The notes under the pieces: model-generated
Told to the model about the DNA's origin: nothing
What the model saw: only the letters and a program-made list of their open reading frames with translations
The model's database searches: none
In this document: piece by piece, positions 8,595-16,416 of the stretch
How the letters are laid out: each line of letters starts with the position of its first letter
Position numbering within the stretch: position 1 is the stretch's first letter
Assembly (NCBI RefSeq): GCF_026341855.1
Contig: NZ_JAPENW010000001.1
Coordinates: forward strand, 4,889,001-4,953,000
Direction of reading: 5' to 3'
DNA from: Streptomyces sp. NBC_00568
Lineage (GTDB): Bacteria > Actinomycetota > Actinomycetes > Streptomycetales > Streptomycetaceae
Length of the DNA stretch: 64,000 nt
Translations under genes and position numbers: made by a program

Positions 8595-9437
8595 TCAGGC
8601 CTTGGCGCGGCGGATGTCGATGTTGCCGTACCGGGTGCGGGCGCGGACCTGGACGGTGTCCTCGCTCTGCTCCGGGGTCTCGGACGCGGTGAGTGTGTTG
8701 CGCACCTGGCCGGAGCCCGAGCTGACGTCGAGCCAGGCGGCCGTGCCCTCGCGGACACCGACCTCGATGGCGCCGTAGGAGGTCTCCAACTGGACGGTGC
8801 CGCGGGCCACTTCACCCACCCGCAGGGTGCCGTGGGCGGTGGTGGCGGTGACCGAGTCCTCGGCACGCCGGATCTCGATGTCGCCGTTGGCGCCGCTCAC
8901 CCGCAGTTCGCCGGTCGCGGCGCCGACGGTCGTGGTGCCGTGCGAGTTCTTCAGGACGGCCGGACCGTCGACGATGCCGACGCGCAGGCTGCCGGAGCTG
9001 GTGGTGATCTCAGCCATGCCCTCGACGCGGTCCACGGTGATCGACCCGTGCGACGCCTTCAGCTGCAGCGGTCCGGTCGTGTCGAGGCGGACGTCGCCGG
9101 ACGACGTCTTCACCCGGACCTCGCCGAGCCGGCCCTCGCCGAGCACCTGGGCCCAGGAGCCGGTCATGTCGACGCGCGAGCCCGTGGGCAGTTCGACCGT
9201 CACGTCGACGGTGCCGGTGCGGCCGAACAGATTGGACTTGGGCGTCCTGACGGTCAGTGCGCCGCTCGTGTACGTGACCTCGGTCTGCTCGGCCGTCCGC
9301 ACGTCCAGGTCCTTCTTCGGGTCGCGGGGCCGCACCTCGACGACCGTGTCGAGACGGTCGACCGCGGTGAACTGGATGGAACCGGCCTCCACGTGCGTCG
9401 TGGCCGAGATCGCTTCAGGAGTTTCGAAAGAAGGCAT
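8595..9437 (-). CDS. DUF4097 beta-repeat (adhesin-like) protein
   Basis: The 280-aa protein is built of short repeating beta strands: TSSGDVRLDTTG, SHGSITVDRVEG, TSSGSLRVGIVDG, SHGTTTVGAATG, ANGDIEIRRAED and AHGTLRVGEVARG. This is the right-handed beta-helix-like pattern of DUF4097. It has no signal peptide and no membrane segment, so it is probably cytoplasmic in this organism. The family is often encoded next to ABC exporters and small DNA-binding proteins, as here, but its role is unknown. The ATG at 9437 has GAGGACGGGACAG upstream. Confidence 0.82.
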   Translation of the reverse strand: MPSFETPEAISATTHVEAGSIQFTAVDRLDTVVEVRPRDPKKDLDVRTAEQTEVTYTSGALTVRTPKSNLFGRTGTVDVTVELPTGSRVDMTGSWAQVLGEGRLGEVRVKTSSGDVRLDTTGPLQLKASHGSITVDRVEGMAEITTSSGSLRVGIVDGPAVLKNSHGTTTVGAATGELRVSGANGDIEIRRAEDSVTATTAHGTLRVGEVARGTVQLETSYGAIEVGVREGTAAWLDVSSGSGQVRNTLTASETPEQSEDTVQVRARTRYGNIDIRRAKA

Positions 9438-9519
9438 GGCTGTCCCGTCCTCTTGAGTCTCTGGGGCGTCCCCGCTGGGGGGACGTGGTGCTGATGAGGT
9501 GGAGCGGGCGGAGGCGCGG

Positions 9520-10038
9520 CTAGCGCACCCAGCCCGTGAAGCTCTGTCCGACGGTGCGGGCCTTCTCCGTCGTACGCGGCCTGGTGTCGCCGTCGACCGC
9601 GGACGACACGGCGCGCACCAGCCACGCGTTGACCGACAGGCCCTCTCGGTTCGCGGCCTCCTCGGCGCGGGCCTTGAGGTGGGCGGGCAGGCGCAGGTTG
9701 ACGCGGGCGGTGCCGCCCTCGTCGCCCTCGGCCGGGACCGGGGTCCTGAACGATTCGACGGGCGAGGCCGGCTCCGCGGGGGCGCCGCCGTCGGCGGGCG
9801 GAAGTGTCACCACGAAGTCGGGGTCGAGCCCGCGCAGCCGTACGTCGACCGAGCCGGGGGCGAGTTCACGGGTGATCTCGTCCATCGCGGCGGAGAGCAC
9901 GTTGAGCATGGTCAGCCGGGTCGCCGACTCCAGGGGAGCGGTGAGCCTGTCGGCCAGCTCGCGGGCTTCGTCGCCGCCGGCCTCGGCAGCCACCGCGAGT
10001 TCGCGGCGGAGGGTGTCGACATACGGGGTGAGGTCCAT
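9520..10038 (-). CDS. Ribbon-helix-helix DNA-binding protein (HicB/Arc-type), probable operon regulator
   Basis: This is a 172-aa protein. The C-terminal part, ARVNLRLPAHLKARAEEAAN followed by REGLSVNAWLVRAVSSAV, is a ribbon-helix-helix fold: a beta strand with alternating residues, then two helices. The N-terminal about 100 residues are acidic and helical, with a short beta-like stretch (SVDVRLRGLDPDFVVTL) and a Pro/Ala linker. No HicA toxin partner is adjacent, so this is more likely a transcriptional regulator than an antitoxin. A 21-bp palindrome sits 10 bp before the start, and a decamer array sharing its GGCACC/GGTGCC core lies about 160 bp further upstream; both are candidate binding sites. 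It heads the DUF4097-DrrA-DrrB operon. ATG 10038 is chosen as the first start after the palindrome. Confidence 0.8.
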   Translation of the reverse strand: MDLTPYVDTLRRELAVAAEAGGDEARELADRLTAPLESATRLTMLNVLSAAMDEITRELAPGSVDVRLRGLDPDFVVTLPPADGGAPAEPASPVESFRTPVPAEGDEGGTARVNLRLPAHLKARAEEAANREGLSVNAWLVRAVSSAVDGDTRPRTTEKARTVGQSFTGWVR

Positions 10039-10047
10039 AGCGCCATC

Positions 10048-10068
10048 ATGGCACCACTGTGGTGCCAT
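10048..10068. promoter_or_regulatory. Perfect 21-bp palindrome before the RHH gene
   Basis: The arms ATGGCACCAC (10048-10057) and GTGGTGCCAT (10059-10068) flank a single T, immediately upstream of the RHH start at 10038. It is a strong candidate autoregulatory operator, with the same GGCACC/GGTGCC core as the array at 10201-10380. Confidence 0.7.
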
Positions 10069-10200
10069 GCGCAAGCCTGAATGGTGCCGCGCGGCGTGAA
10101 TGTGGGGGCGGCCGTTCTACCTGCGGAAATGCGGAGAGGTGGCTCGGTCCGCTGGGGTGTCATGGGTGCGCGCGGGCCTTTGGGCGGCCGGAATGGCGTC

Positions 10201-10380
10201 AAGTGGCACCCGGTGGCACCCGGTGGCACCCGGTGGCACCCGGTGGCACCAGGTGGTGCCAGTGGGTGCCACTCGGCTCGCGTGATGGCGCGTGATGGCG
10301 CGTGATGCCAAGTGGTGCCGCGTGACGTCAGGTGCTGGCACGCGATGGCACGCGATGGCGCGAGGCGGCACGCGATGGTG
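10201..10380. repeat. Decamer array: about 18 consecutive 10-bp units
   Basis: The stretch keeps an exact 10-bp register throughout. The first five units end in GTGGCACC (four read CGGTGGCACC). AGGTGGTGCC and AGTGGGTGCC follow, then units of the form CGTGATGGCG (twice, plus a variant), AGTGGTGCCG, CGCGATGGCA, CGCGATGGCG and CGCGATGGTG. Most units hold GGCACC, GGTGCC or a one-base variant such as ATGGCA. Ten base pairs is close to one helical turn, so a protein could bind every unit on one face. No gene fits in the 10039-10515 gap, so the array is intergenic, between the RHH operon promoter and the transglycosylase gene. Confidence 0.85.
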
Positions 10381-10515
10381 CCGAAAACGATCCGCCTCCA
10401 CCTCGCGGTCCGCCGCCGGCACTCGTCCGCGTGGGGAAGTCCGGGCACGCCGAAGGCGGCGACCCCGGGGTGTGGGGTCGCCGCCTTGTGTGTGGCTGTG
10501 AGGCCTGTGGGCTGA

Positions 10516-10935
10516 TCAGTACCAGCCGTTGGCCTGCCAGAAGTTCCAGGCGCCGGCAGGGCTGCCGTAGCGCGAGTTCATGTAGTCCAGACCCCACTTG
10601 ATCTGGGTCTTGGGGTTGGTCTTCCAGTCGGAGCCGGCGGTGGCCATCTTCGAACCGGGGAGAGCCTGGACCAGGCCGTACGCGCCGGACGAGGAGTTCG
10701 TGGCGCTGACGTTCCAGCCGCTCTCGTGCTCGACGATCTTGCTGAAGGCGTTGAACTGCGCGGCGTCCGGAATCATCTTGTGCGCGATCGACTTCGCGGA
10801 GGAGGCGGCGGTGGGCGTGGCGGCCTGAGCGGGCGCCGCGGCCAGAACCATACCGGTGGTGGCAGCGGCCACGGCGACACCGGCGAGGGCCTTCTTCGGG
10901 GAAGCGACGATGCGGCGGATGACAGAGACGGACAC
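10516..10935 (-). CDS. Small secreted transglycosylase-like (lysozyme-fold) protein
   Basis: This is a 139-aa protein. A twin-charged start (VIRRIVASPKK) and a hydrophobic stretch end at APAQA, giving a signal peptide of about 35 residues. The mature domain contains FSKIVEHESGWNVSATN, with the probable catalytic Glu, then GAYGLVQALPGSKM, DWKTNPKTQIKWGLDYM and a C-terminal GAWNFWQANGWY. This is the compact SLT/transglycosylase-like domain common in Streptomyces exoproteins that cleave peptidoglycan. GTG 10935 is chosen because it starts the signal peptide directly and has an AAAAAGG site 8 bases upstream. Longer in-frame starts would put an unlikely 80 residues ahead of the signal peptide. Confidence 0.82.
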   Translation of the reverse strand: MSVSVIRRIVASPKKALAGVAVAAATTGMVLAAAPAQAATPTAASSAKSIAHKMIPDAAQFNAFSKIVEHESGWNVSATNSSSGAYGLVQALPGSKMATAGSDWKTNPKTQIKWGLDYMNSRYGSPAGAWNFWQANGWY

Positions 10936-11242
10936 GGAGAACCTTTTTCTTCGGGGACATGGAGTCGCTCGCATGCCGTGACCACGTGGTGTGTGGAGGG
11001 GGCGTACGTCGGCGCCGCGATCCCGAGTGGGCTCGTGGCGCCTGGCGACTGCTCCAGAGAAACAGGCTCGAGCCGCGTCCGCAATGACCCCTTTTACTAG
11101 TCGTGGTCGCATCCGGGGTGAAAGTCCCTCATGTGACGTGGCTCTCAAACCCCAGGTCAGAGGGTATGACGACGCGTTCATGACATGGCGTGAGGTCTAC
11201 GAAGCCGCTTCGTATGTGACCTGGGCCCTGTGGCCCGGTTCA
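10936..11242 (-). promoter_or_regulatory. Long leader/promoter region of the transglycosylase gene with a palindrome
   Basis: No gene is evident in this stretch. It holds a perfect 17-bp palindrome, TACGAAGC-C-GCTTCGTA, at 11198-11214. Nearer the gene there is a comparatively AT-rich segment reading ACTAGTAAAAGG on the minus strand (about 11090-11101), a possible promoter. Cell-wall hydrolase genes in Streptomyces often have c-di-AMP riboswitch leaders, but I could not recognise that consensus here. Confidence 0.4.
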
Positions 11243-11268
11243 CCCCGCACCTGACGGACAGTGCGGGG
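11243..11268 (-). terminator. Hairpin ending the ECF transporter operon
   Basis: CCCCGCAC (11243-11250) and GTGCGGGG (11261-11268) form a perfect 8-bp stem with a 10-nt loop, 44 bp past the stop of the last operon gene at 11312. Confidence 0.6.
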
Positions 11269-11311
11269 CGCCGCACGGAGTGCCGCCGGGCGATGTGACG
11301 TGGGTCCCGGA

Positions 11312-12172
11312 TCACCGGGGGTCGAACGTGACCGGGCTCTCGAAAGCCGCCCGGCGCGTGGCCCGGCGCAGCGCCTTGAGGAGGGTTCCGCCGACCGTCA
11401 GGGTCAGGACGACGGTGACGACCGCCCGGCCCAGGTCCCAGCCGAGGGACGTGGCCAGGCAGTACGCGAGGAAACGGGCGAGGTTGGCGGGGACGGCGGA
11501 GTGCGGGTCGAAGGCGACGTTCGAGGCCAGCGCGTCCATGAAGGGCCAGCCGGCCAGATTCATGACCGTGCCGTAGGCGAAGGCGGCGAGAAAGCCGTAC
11601 CCGGCGAGCATCAGCAGTTCTCCGCGGCCGCGCAGGCGGTCCGCGCCCGGCAGCAGTCCGGCGCCCATCGTGAACCAGCCCATGGCCAGCATCTGGAAGG
11701 GCATCCAGGGCCCCACCCCGCCGGTCAGCAGCGCCGACGCGAACATCGTCACGGACCCGAGCACGAATCCGAAGCCCGGCCCGAGGACTCGTCCGCTCAG
11801 CACCATCAGGAAGAACATCGGCTCGATGCCCGCGGTCCCGGCCCCGATCGGGCGCAGCGCGGCGCCGGTCGCGGCCAGCACGCCGAGCATGGCGACCGCC
11901 TTCGGGCCGAGCCCCGACTCGGAGATCGTCGCCGCGACCACCGCGATCAGCAGGACGAGGAGCCCCGCGAACAGCCACGGAGCGTCCTGGGCGTGCGCGC
12001 TGACCTGCGAGCCCGGTCCCGCGAAGAGCGGCCAGGCGAATCCGGCGACCCCGGTGGCGCTGACCAGGGCGAGGGCGGCGACGGAGCGCGGGCCGAGACG
12101 GATGGCCCTGGCCTGGGGATGAGACCGGGAGCGGGGCCGGGAGTCGTGGACGGCGGTTTCGGGGGCGCTCAC
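11312..12172 (-). CDS. ECF transporter S component (probable cobalamin/corrinoid binding subunit)
   Basis: The 286-aa membrane protein has about six helices after a charged N-terminal tail of about 35 residues. Recognisable features are FMFLMVLSGR-like wording (EPMFFLMVLSGRVLGPGFG), GSVTMFASALLTGGVGPWMP and MLAMGWFTMGAGLLPG, typical of the long S components (DUF6580/CbrT-like) in actinobacteria. It would bind the vitamin and dock on the T subunit. The GTG at 12172 overlaps the stop of the ATPase gene, as does every other junction in this operon. Assignment to corrinoid follows from the B12 riboswitch at the head of the operon. Confidence 0.75.
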   Translation of the reverse strand: MSAPETAVHDSRPRSRSHPQARAIRLGPRSVAALALVSATGVAGFAWPLFAGPGSQVSAHAQDAPWLFAGLLVLLIAVVAATISESGLGPKAVAMLGVLAATGAALRPIGAGTAGIEPMFFLMVLSGRVLGPGFGFVLGSVTMFASALLTGGVGPWMPFQMLAMGWFTMGAGLLPGADRLRGRGELLMLAGYGFLAAFAYGTVMNLAGWPFMDALASNVAFDPHSAVPANLARFLAYCLATSLGWDLGRAVVTVVLTLTVGGTLLKALRRATRRAAFESPVTFDPR

Positions 12173-13959
12173 GCGAGGGCCTTCCTGACCTGGGCGACGG
12201 TGAGCCATGGCTCGGGGGCCAGGATCTTGGCGACCTGCGGGGCGAAGGACGGGGACGCGACGACCACCTCGGCGGTGGGGCCGTCGGCGACGATCTCACC
12301 GTCCGCGAGGATCACCACACGGTGGGCGAGGTCGGCGGCGAGTTCCACGTCGTGGGTGGCCAGCACGATGGCGTGCCCCTCGGCGGCCAGCCCGCGCAGC
12401 ACGGTGACCAGCCGGGCCTTCGCCGCGTAGTCGAGACCGCGGGTCGGCTCGTCGAGGAGCAGCAGCGGGGGGCGCGCCGTCAGGACGACGGCGAGCGCCA
12501 GCGCCAGCCGCTGCCCCTCCGACAGATCGCGGGGGTGCGTGTCGTCCCCGATGTCCGGCAGCAGCCCGGACACCAGAGCCCGGCAGGTCCCGGCCCCGGC
12601 CCCGGCGTCCTCGTCGGCCGCCGCGCACTCGGCGGCCACCGTGTCCGCGTACAGCAGATCCCGGGGCTCCTGCGGTACGAGTCCTACACGGCGTACGAGG
12701 TCGCGCGGCGCCGTGCGATGCGGCACCGCCCCGCCGACCCGCACGGATCCGGCGGCCGGCTCGACCAGCCCGACCAGGGCCCCGAGCAGCGTCGACTTCC
12801 CGGCGCCGTTGCGGCCCATCAGCGCGATGGTCTCGCCGGGCCCCGCGGTGAGGTCGACCTGGCGGAGCGCCTCGACGCGCCCGCGCCGGACGGCCAGCTT
12901 CTCCACGACGGCCACGTCCGCCGGAAGCGGCGCGGGGTCGGGGCTGCGCCGGCGGAGGAGACGGGAGAGGGAGAAGGGGGAGGCGACGGGAGGGGTGAGA
13001 GGGGGGAGAGGGGAGGCGGGGTGCGTCGGCGTGGAAGGGAGGGGGAGGGCTGCGGCGGGTTGCGTGCCTCCGGTGCCGACGGCGTTTTCGGCGCGCCCGG
13101 TCGGCCCGGGGTCCGCGGTGACCGCGGTGGGTCCCGGGGGTGTCGTGGAGAGTCGCTCGCGCAGTGTTCCCGCACGGCGTCGCGCGTCGCGCACGGTCAG
13201 GGGGAGCGGGGACCAGCCGGCCAGGCGGCCCAGTTCCACCACCGGTGGGCAGACCGGGGAGACGGCCATGATCTCGGACGGGGTGCCGAGCGTCAGGGGT
13301 GCTCCCGGCGCGGGCAGGAGGGCGAGCCGGTCGGCGTACTGCACGACGCGTTCCAGGCGGTGCTCGGCCATGAGGACCGTGGTGCCGAGGTCATGGACCA
13401 GGCGCTGCAGGACGGCGAGGACCTCCTCGGCGGCGGCGGGGTCCAGGGCCGAGGTGGGTTCGTCGAGGACCAGGACCCGGGGGTGCGGGGTGAGCACCGA
13501 GCCGATCGCGACCCGCTGCTGCTGGCCACCCGAGAGAGTGGCGATCGGGCGGTCGCGGAGGTCGGCCAGGGACAGGAGGTCCAGGGTCTCCTCGACACGG
13601 CGCCGCATCACGGCCGGTGCCAGACCCAACGACTCCATGCCGTAGGCGAGTTCGTCCTCCACGGTGTCCGTCACGAAGTGGGACAGCGGGTCCTGGCCGA
13701 CCGTGCCGACCACGTCCGCGAGTTCGCGCGGCTTGTGGGTGCGGGTGTCCCGTCCGGCGACGGTGACCCGGCCGCGCAGCGTTCCGCCCGTGAAGTGCGG
13801 GACGAGTCCGCTCACCGCGCCGAGCACCGTCGACTTGCCGACCCCGGACGGGCCGACGAGCAGTACCAGTTCGCCCTCCGGGACCTCGAAGTCCACGCCC
13901 CGGACGGTGGGTTCGGCGGCCCCGGCGTACGTCACGGAGACATCCTCGAAGCGGATCAT
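12169..13959 (-). CDS. ECF transporter ATPase, two ABC domains fused (A1-A2)
   Basis: The 596-aa protein carries two ABC ATPase domains. The first has Walker A GPSGVGKST, signature LSGGQQQR and Walker B VLVLDEPTSALD. The second has GRNGAGKST, LSEGQRLAL and LLLLDEPTRGLD. They are separated by a linker of about 75 residues rich in Pro, Thr and Ala, where the DNA is strongly purine/pyrimidine biased. Two different domains in one chain match the heterodimeric A/A' pair of energy-coupling-factor transporters. The ATG at 13959 overlaps the T-subunit stop by ATGA, with GAGGAG upstream. It energises vitamin uptake with the adjacent T and S proteins. Confidence 0.88.
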   Translation of the reverse strand: MIRFEDVSVTYAGAAEPTVRGVDFEVPEGELVLLVGPSGVGKSTVLGAVSGLVPHFTGGTLRGRVTVAGRDTRTHKPRELADVVGTVGQDPLSHFVTDTVEDELAYGMESLGLAPAVMRRRVEETLDLLSLADLRDRPIATLSGGQQQRVAIGSVLTPHPRVLVLDEPTSALDPAAAEEVLAVLQRLVHDLGTTVLMAEHRLERVVQYADRLALLPAPGAPLTLGTPSEIMAVSPVCPPVVELGRLAGWSPLPLTVRDARRRAGTLRERLSTTPPGPTAVTADPGPTGRAENAVGTGGTQPAAALPLPSTPTHPASPLPPLTPPVASPFSLSRLLRRRSPDPAPLPADVAVVEKLAVRRGRVEALRQVDLTAGPGETIALMGRNGAGKSTLLGALVGLVEPAAGSVRVGGAVPHRTAPRDLVRRVGLVPQEPRDLLYADTVAAECAAADEDAGAGAGTCRALVSGLLPDIGDDTHPRDLSEGQRLALALAVVLTARPPLLLLDEPTRGLDYAAKARLVTVLRGLAAEGHAIVLATHDVELAADLAHRVVILADGEIVADGPTAEVVVASPSFAPQVAKILAPEPWLTVAQVRKALA

Positions 13960-15749
13960 GAGGGCTCCTCGGGGGCCGGGGTTCGCTGGGGGGTCGGGGC
14001 CACGAAGGCGGGGAGCAGGCCGAGCAGGACCGCCGCCGCCGGCCAGAGGGGAAGGGCGGGGGCCACGAGGGGGATGACTCCGGGGCGCAGCGCGGCGGGG
14101 TCGTAGGACGCGGCGACGATCATCAGGGCCGCCACCGCGACGCCCGACCCGGCGACCAGCCAGGCCCGCACGCCCCAGGTGTCCGGCCGGTACCGCGTCC
14201 GCGGTGAACGGCGGCCGCCCAGCCACAGGCCGCCGAGCGCCGCGGCGAGGCCGCCCAGCAGGACCGGCAGGCCGTAGGTGTCGCCCTCGGCGGTCAGCAG
14301 CCCGTATGTGCCCGCGCAGACGCCGATCAGGCCGCCCAGGGTGAGGGCCGCGGTGGTCCGGTGGACGGCGGGCGGGACCTGCGCCGTCCGCCCGTACCCG
14401 CGTGCGTCCATGGCCGCCGCCAGCGCGACCGAACGTTCCAACGCGCCTTCCAGCACCGGGAGTCCGACGTGCAGCAGGCCGCGCAGGCCCCGGTCGGGGC
14501 GGCCGCGGAGCCGGCGCGCGGCGCGCAGCCGCTGGACGTCGGCGATCAGATGCGGGGCGAAGGTGAGCGCGACGACCACCGCGACGCCCGCCTCGTACAG
14601 CGCTCCCGGCAGCGACTTGAGCAGCCGCGCCGGGTTCGCGAGGGCGTTTGCCGCGCCGACGCAGACGAGGAGCGTGGCCAGCTTCAGGCCGTCGTACAGC
14701 GCGAAGAGCAGGCCCTCGGCGGTGACCCGGCCGCCGATGCGGACCCCCTGAGCCCAGTGCGGGAGGGGGATCTCGGGGAGCGTGACGATCACATGAGTGC
14801 CGGGGATGGGGGAGCCGAGGAAGACGGCGAAGGCCAGGCGGATGGCGAGGACGGCCGCGGCCAGCTTGACGAAGGCGGTGTAGGAGCGCGCCCAGGGGGC
14901 GTCGGTGCGATGGGTGGCCACTACGTAGCCCGCTACTCCTATGAGGAGGGCGAGCAGGAGGGGGTTCGTGGTGCGGGAGGCCGCCGTGCCGAGACCCAGG
15001 GCCCAGATCCACCAGGCACCGGGGTGCAGGGCGTCCGCGCGGTGCGTCCGCGGTGCGGGGGAGCGCCGCGGTCGCCCGCCCGGGTCGGCCCCCGGCACCG
15101 ACCACCGGCGCCGCACGGCCCCGGCTTCCCGGCCCTGCCCGGACACCCCTTGCCGGGACAGCCCTCGCCCGGGCACGCCCTGCCCGGACAGCCCTTGTCC
15201 GGGCACGCCTTGCTCGGACAGCTCCTGCTCGGGCACGCCCTGTCCGGGCAGCCCCTGCTCGGGCACGCCCTGTCCGGGCAGCCCCTGCTCGGACGCGCCC
15301 TGAGCGGACAGCCCCTGCTCGGGCACGCCCTGTCCGGACAGCCCTTGCTCGGACGCGCCTTGCTCGGGCACGCCTTGCTCGGACGCCCCCTGTTGGGACA
15401 GCCCTTGTCCGGGCACGCCTTGCTCGGGCAGCCCTTGCTCGGGCACGCCCTGAGCGGACAGCCCCTGCTCGTGCACGCCCTGTCCGGACAGCCCTTGCCC
15501 GGAAGCGCCTTGCTCGGGCACGCCTTGCTCGGACGCCCCCTGTTGGGACAGTCCTTGTCCGGGCACGCCCTGTCCGGGCAGCCCCTGCTCGGACGTCCCC
15601 AGTTGGGACAGCCCTTGTCCGGGCACGCCCTGTCCAGGGAGCCCCTGCGCGGAGACCCCCTGCTTCTCCTTGGACGTGTCCCGTGCGGGCAGGGGCAGCG
15701 GCCGTTGGCCCATGGCGGTGGTGGGGCGTTCTGGGTCGCCCTTGGTCAT
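13956..15749 (-). CDS. ECF transporter T component (CbiQ-like) with a pentapeptide-repeat N-terminal extension
   Basis: This is a 597-aa protein. Residues from about 230 on are a CbiQ/EcfT transmembrane subunit: ALGLGTAASRTTNPLLLALL, GLKLATLLVCVGAANALANP and the coupling-helix motifs RLRAARRLRGRPDRG and AAAMDARGYGRT, which contact the ATPases. What is odd is the N-terminus. Residues about 30-205 are roughly 35 tandem pentapeptides of the form QG-[VLA]-[SP]-[GEA], encoded by 15-bp repeats. Typical EcfT proteins are about 260-400 aa, so this is an added hydrophilic segment, probably cytoplasmic. ATG 15749 (MTKGDPERPTT) is chosen because it follows the previous stop and GAGGCGCGG. The repeat has no known function here. 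Confidence 0.85.
   Translation of the reverse strand: MTKGDPERPTTAMGQRPLPLPARDTSKEKQGVSAQGLPGQGVPGQGLSQLGTSEQGLPGQGVPGQGLSQQGASEQGVPEQGASGQGLSGQGVHEQGLSAQGVPEQGLPEQGVPGQGLSQQGASEQGVPEQGASEQGLSGQGVPEQGLSAQGASEQGLPGQGVPEQGLPGQGVPEQELSEQGVPGQGLSGQGVPGRGLSRQGVSGQGREAGAVRRRWSVPGADPGGRPRRSPAPRTHRADALHPGAWWIWALGLGTAASRTTNPLLLALLIGVAGYVVATHRTDAPWARSYTAFVKLAAAVLAIRLAFAVFLGSPIPGTHVIVTLPEIPLPHWAQGVRIGGRVTAEGLLFALYDGLKLATLLVCVGAANALANPARLLKSLPGALYEAGVAVVVALTFAPHLIADVQRLRAARRLRGRPDRGLRGLLHVGLPVLEGALERSVALAAAMDARGYGRTAQVPPAVHRTTAALTLGGLIGVCAGTYGLLTAEGDTYGLPVLLGGLAAALGGLWLGGRRSPRTRYRPDTWGVRAWLVAGSGVAVAALMIVAASYDPAALRPGVIPLVAPALPLWPAAAVLLGLLPAFVAPTPQRTPAPEEPS
15138..15663 (-). repeat. 15-bp tandem repeats encoding about 35 pentapeptides
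   Basis: Units such as GAGCAGGGCGTGCCC, read on the minus strand, repeat with few substitutions for over 500 bp and stay in frame with the ECF T gene. The opposite strand also reads open over this block, but only as a mirror of the repeat. Confidence 0.9.
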
Positions 15750-15759
15750 GATCCGCGCC

Positions 15760-16416
15760 TCAGTGCCGGTGCCGGCGGGCCTGCCAGACGGCACCCGCGC
15801 CCAGCACCGCCACCGCGGCGACGCCCGCCAGCAGGCCCACCGAGGGGCCGTGGCGGGCCGGCTCGGAGGCGTGCGGCCGGGCGGACGCGGTCGGCTCGGT
15901 GGCCGCGACCGGGTCGCCGCAGCCCGTTCGCGGATAGCCCGATATCGCGCACAGAAGGGCGTTGGTGTCGTAGCGCAGGGGTTTGGCGACCGCGGCCAGG
16001 GCCTCCGCGGTGCTCGCGTCGGGGGCGACGCGGGCGCAGGCGGTGCGCGGGGACGGCGGCGTCTCGCCGGACGGCGCGTCGGCGGCCGTACCGGAGTCGA
16101 TGACCAGGGCCACGCGCTTCTTGCCCTGCTGGGCGGGCGTCCCGGCGCATATCGCGGCGAAGTCCCGCTTCCCGCGCGGCTGCACGGCGTGCTGGGAGTC
16201 CTCGCTCACCGCGAAGCGGAAGCCCTGGACATCACCGTCGGACGGCCGCGCGGTCGACGGACCCTGGGTGGCGTACGTCCACTTCCCGCCGGTCAGGTCC
16301 CAGAAGGACCAGTAGCGGTAGCCGACGGCCCGGGCCTGCCCCGCGCCGCCGAGGACGAGGAGCAGAAGGGCCAGCGCGAGCGCCAGGGCGGGCGCGGTCG
16401 TCCGACGGCAGGTCAC
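15760..16416 (-). CDS. SCO2322-family secreted/anchored protein of the corrinoid uptake operon
   Basis: The 218-aa protein has an N-terminal signal sequence (ALALALALLLLVLGGAGQARA). Its extracellular domain opens VGYRYWSFWDLTGGKWTYAT and has four cysteines (AICAG, TACARV, LLCAI, TGCGD). It ends in a C-terminal membrane helix (GLLAGVAAVAVLGAGAVW) and a basic tail. I recognise it as the family named after S. coelicolor SCO2322; no activity is established. The GTG at 16416 overlaps the stop of the upstream barrel-protein gene. Its position between a transcobalamin-like protein and the ECF importer suggests a surface role in capturing or handing over corrinoid. It may play the part of the C-terminal domain of transcobalamins, which is inference. 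Confidence 0.75.
   Translation of the reverse strand: MTCRRTTAPALALALALLLLVLGGAGQARAVGYRYWSFWDLTGGKWTYATQGPSTARPSDGDVQGFRFAVSEDSQHAVQPRGKRDFAAICAGTPAQQGKKRVALVIDSGTAADAPSGETPPSPRTACARVAPDASTAEALAAVAKPLRYDTNALLCAISGYPRTGCGDPVAATEPTASARPHASEPARHGPSVGLLAGVAAVAVLGAGAVWQARRHRH

Noticed and set aside
9520..10038. HicAB toxin-antitoxin module
   Set aside because: The RHH domain is HicB-like but there is no small HicA toxin gene on either side. The operon partners are a DUF4097 protein and an exporter.
10201..10380. CRISPR array
   Set aside because: Units are 10 bp and contiguous, with no unique spacers and no cas genes in the window.
10201..10380. Plasmid-type replication origin iterons
   Set aside because: No replication initiator gene, AT-rich melting region or DnaA boxes nearby; a regulatory array is simpler.
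10936..11240. c-di-AMP (ydaO-type) riboswitch before the transglycosylase
   Set aside because: Expected in such leaders, but I could not find its conserved segments in the right order on the minus strand.
14361..16103. Plus-strand repeat protein (GHALPGQPLL-type) opposite the ECF T gene
   Set aside because: It arises from the complementary strand of the 15-bp repeats. The minus-strand frame continues into a real CbiQ domain and an overlapping operon.
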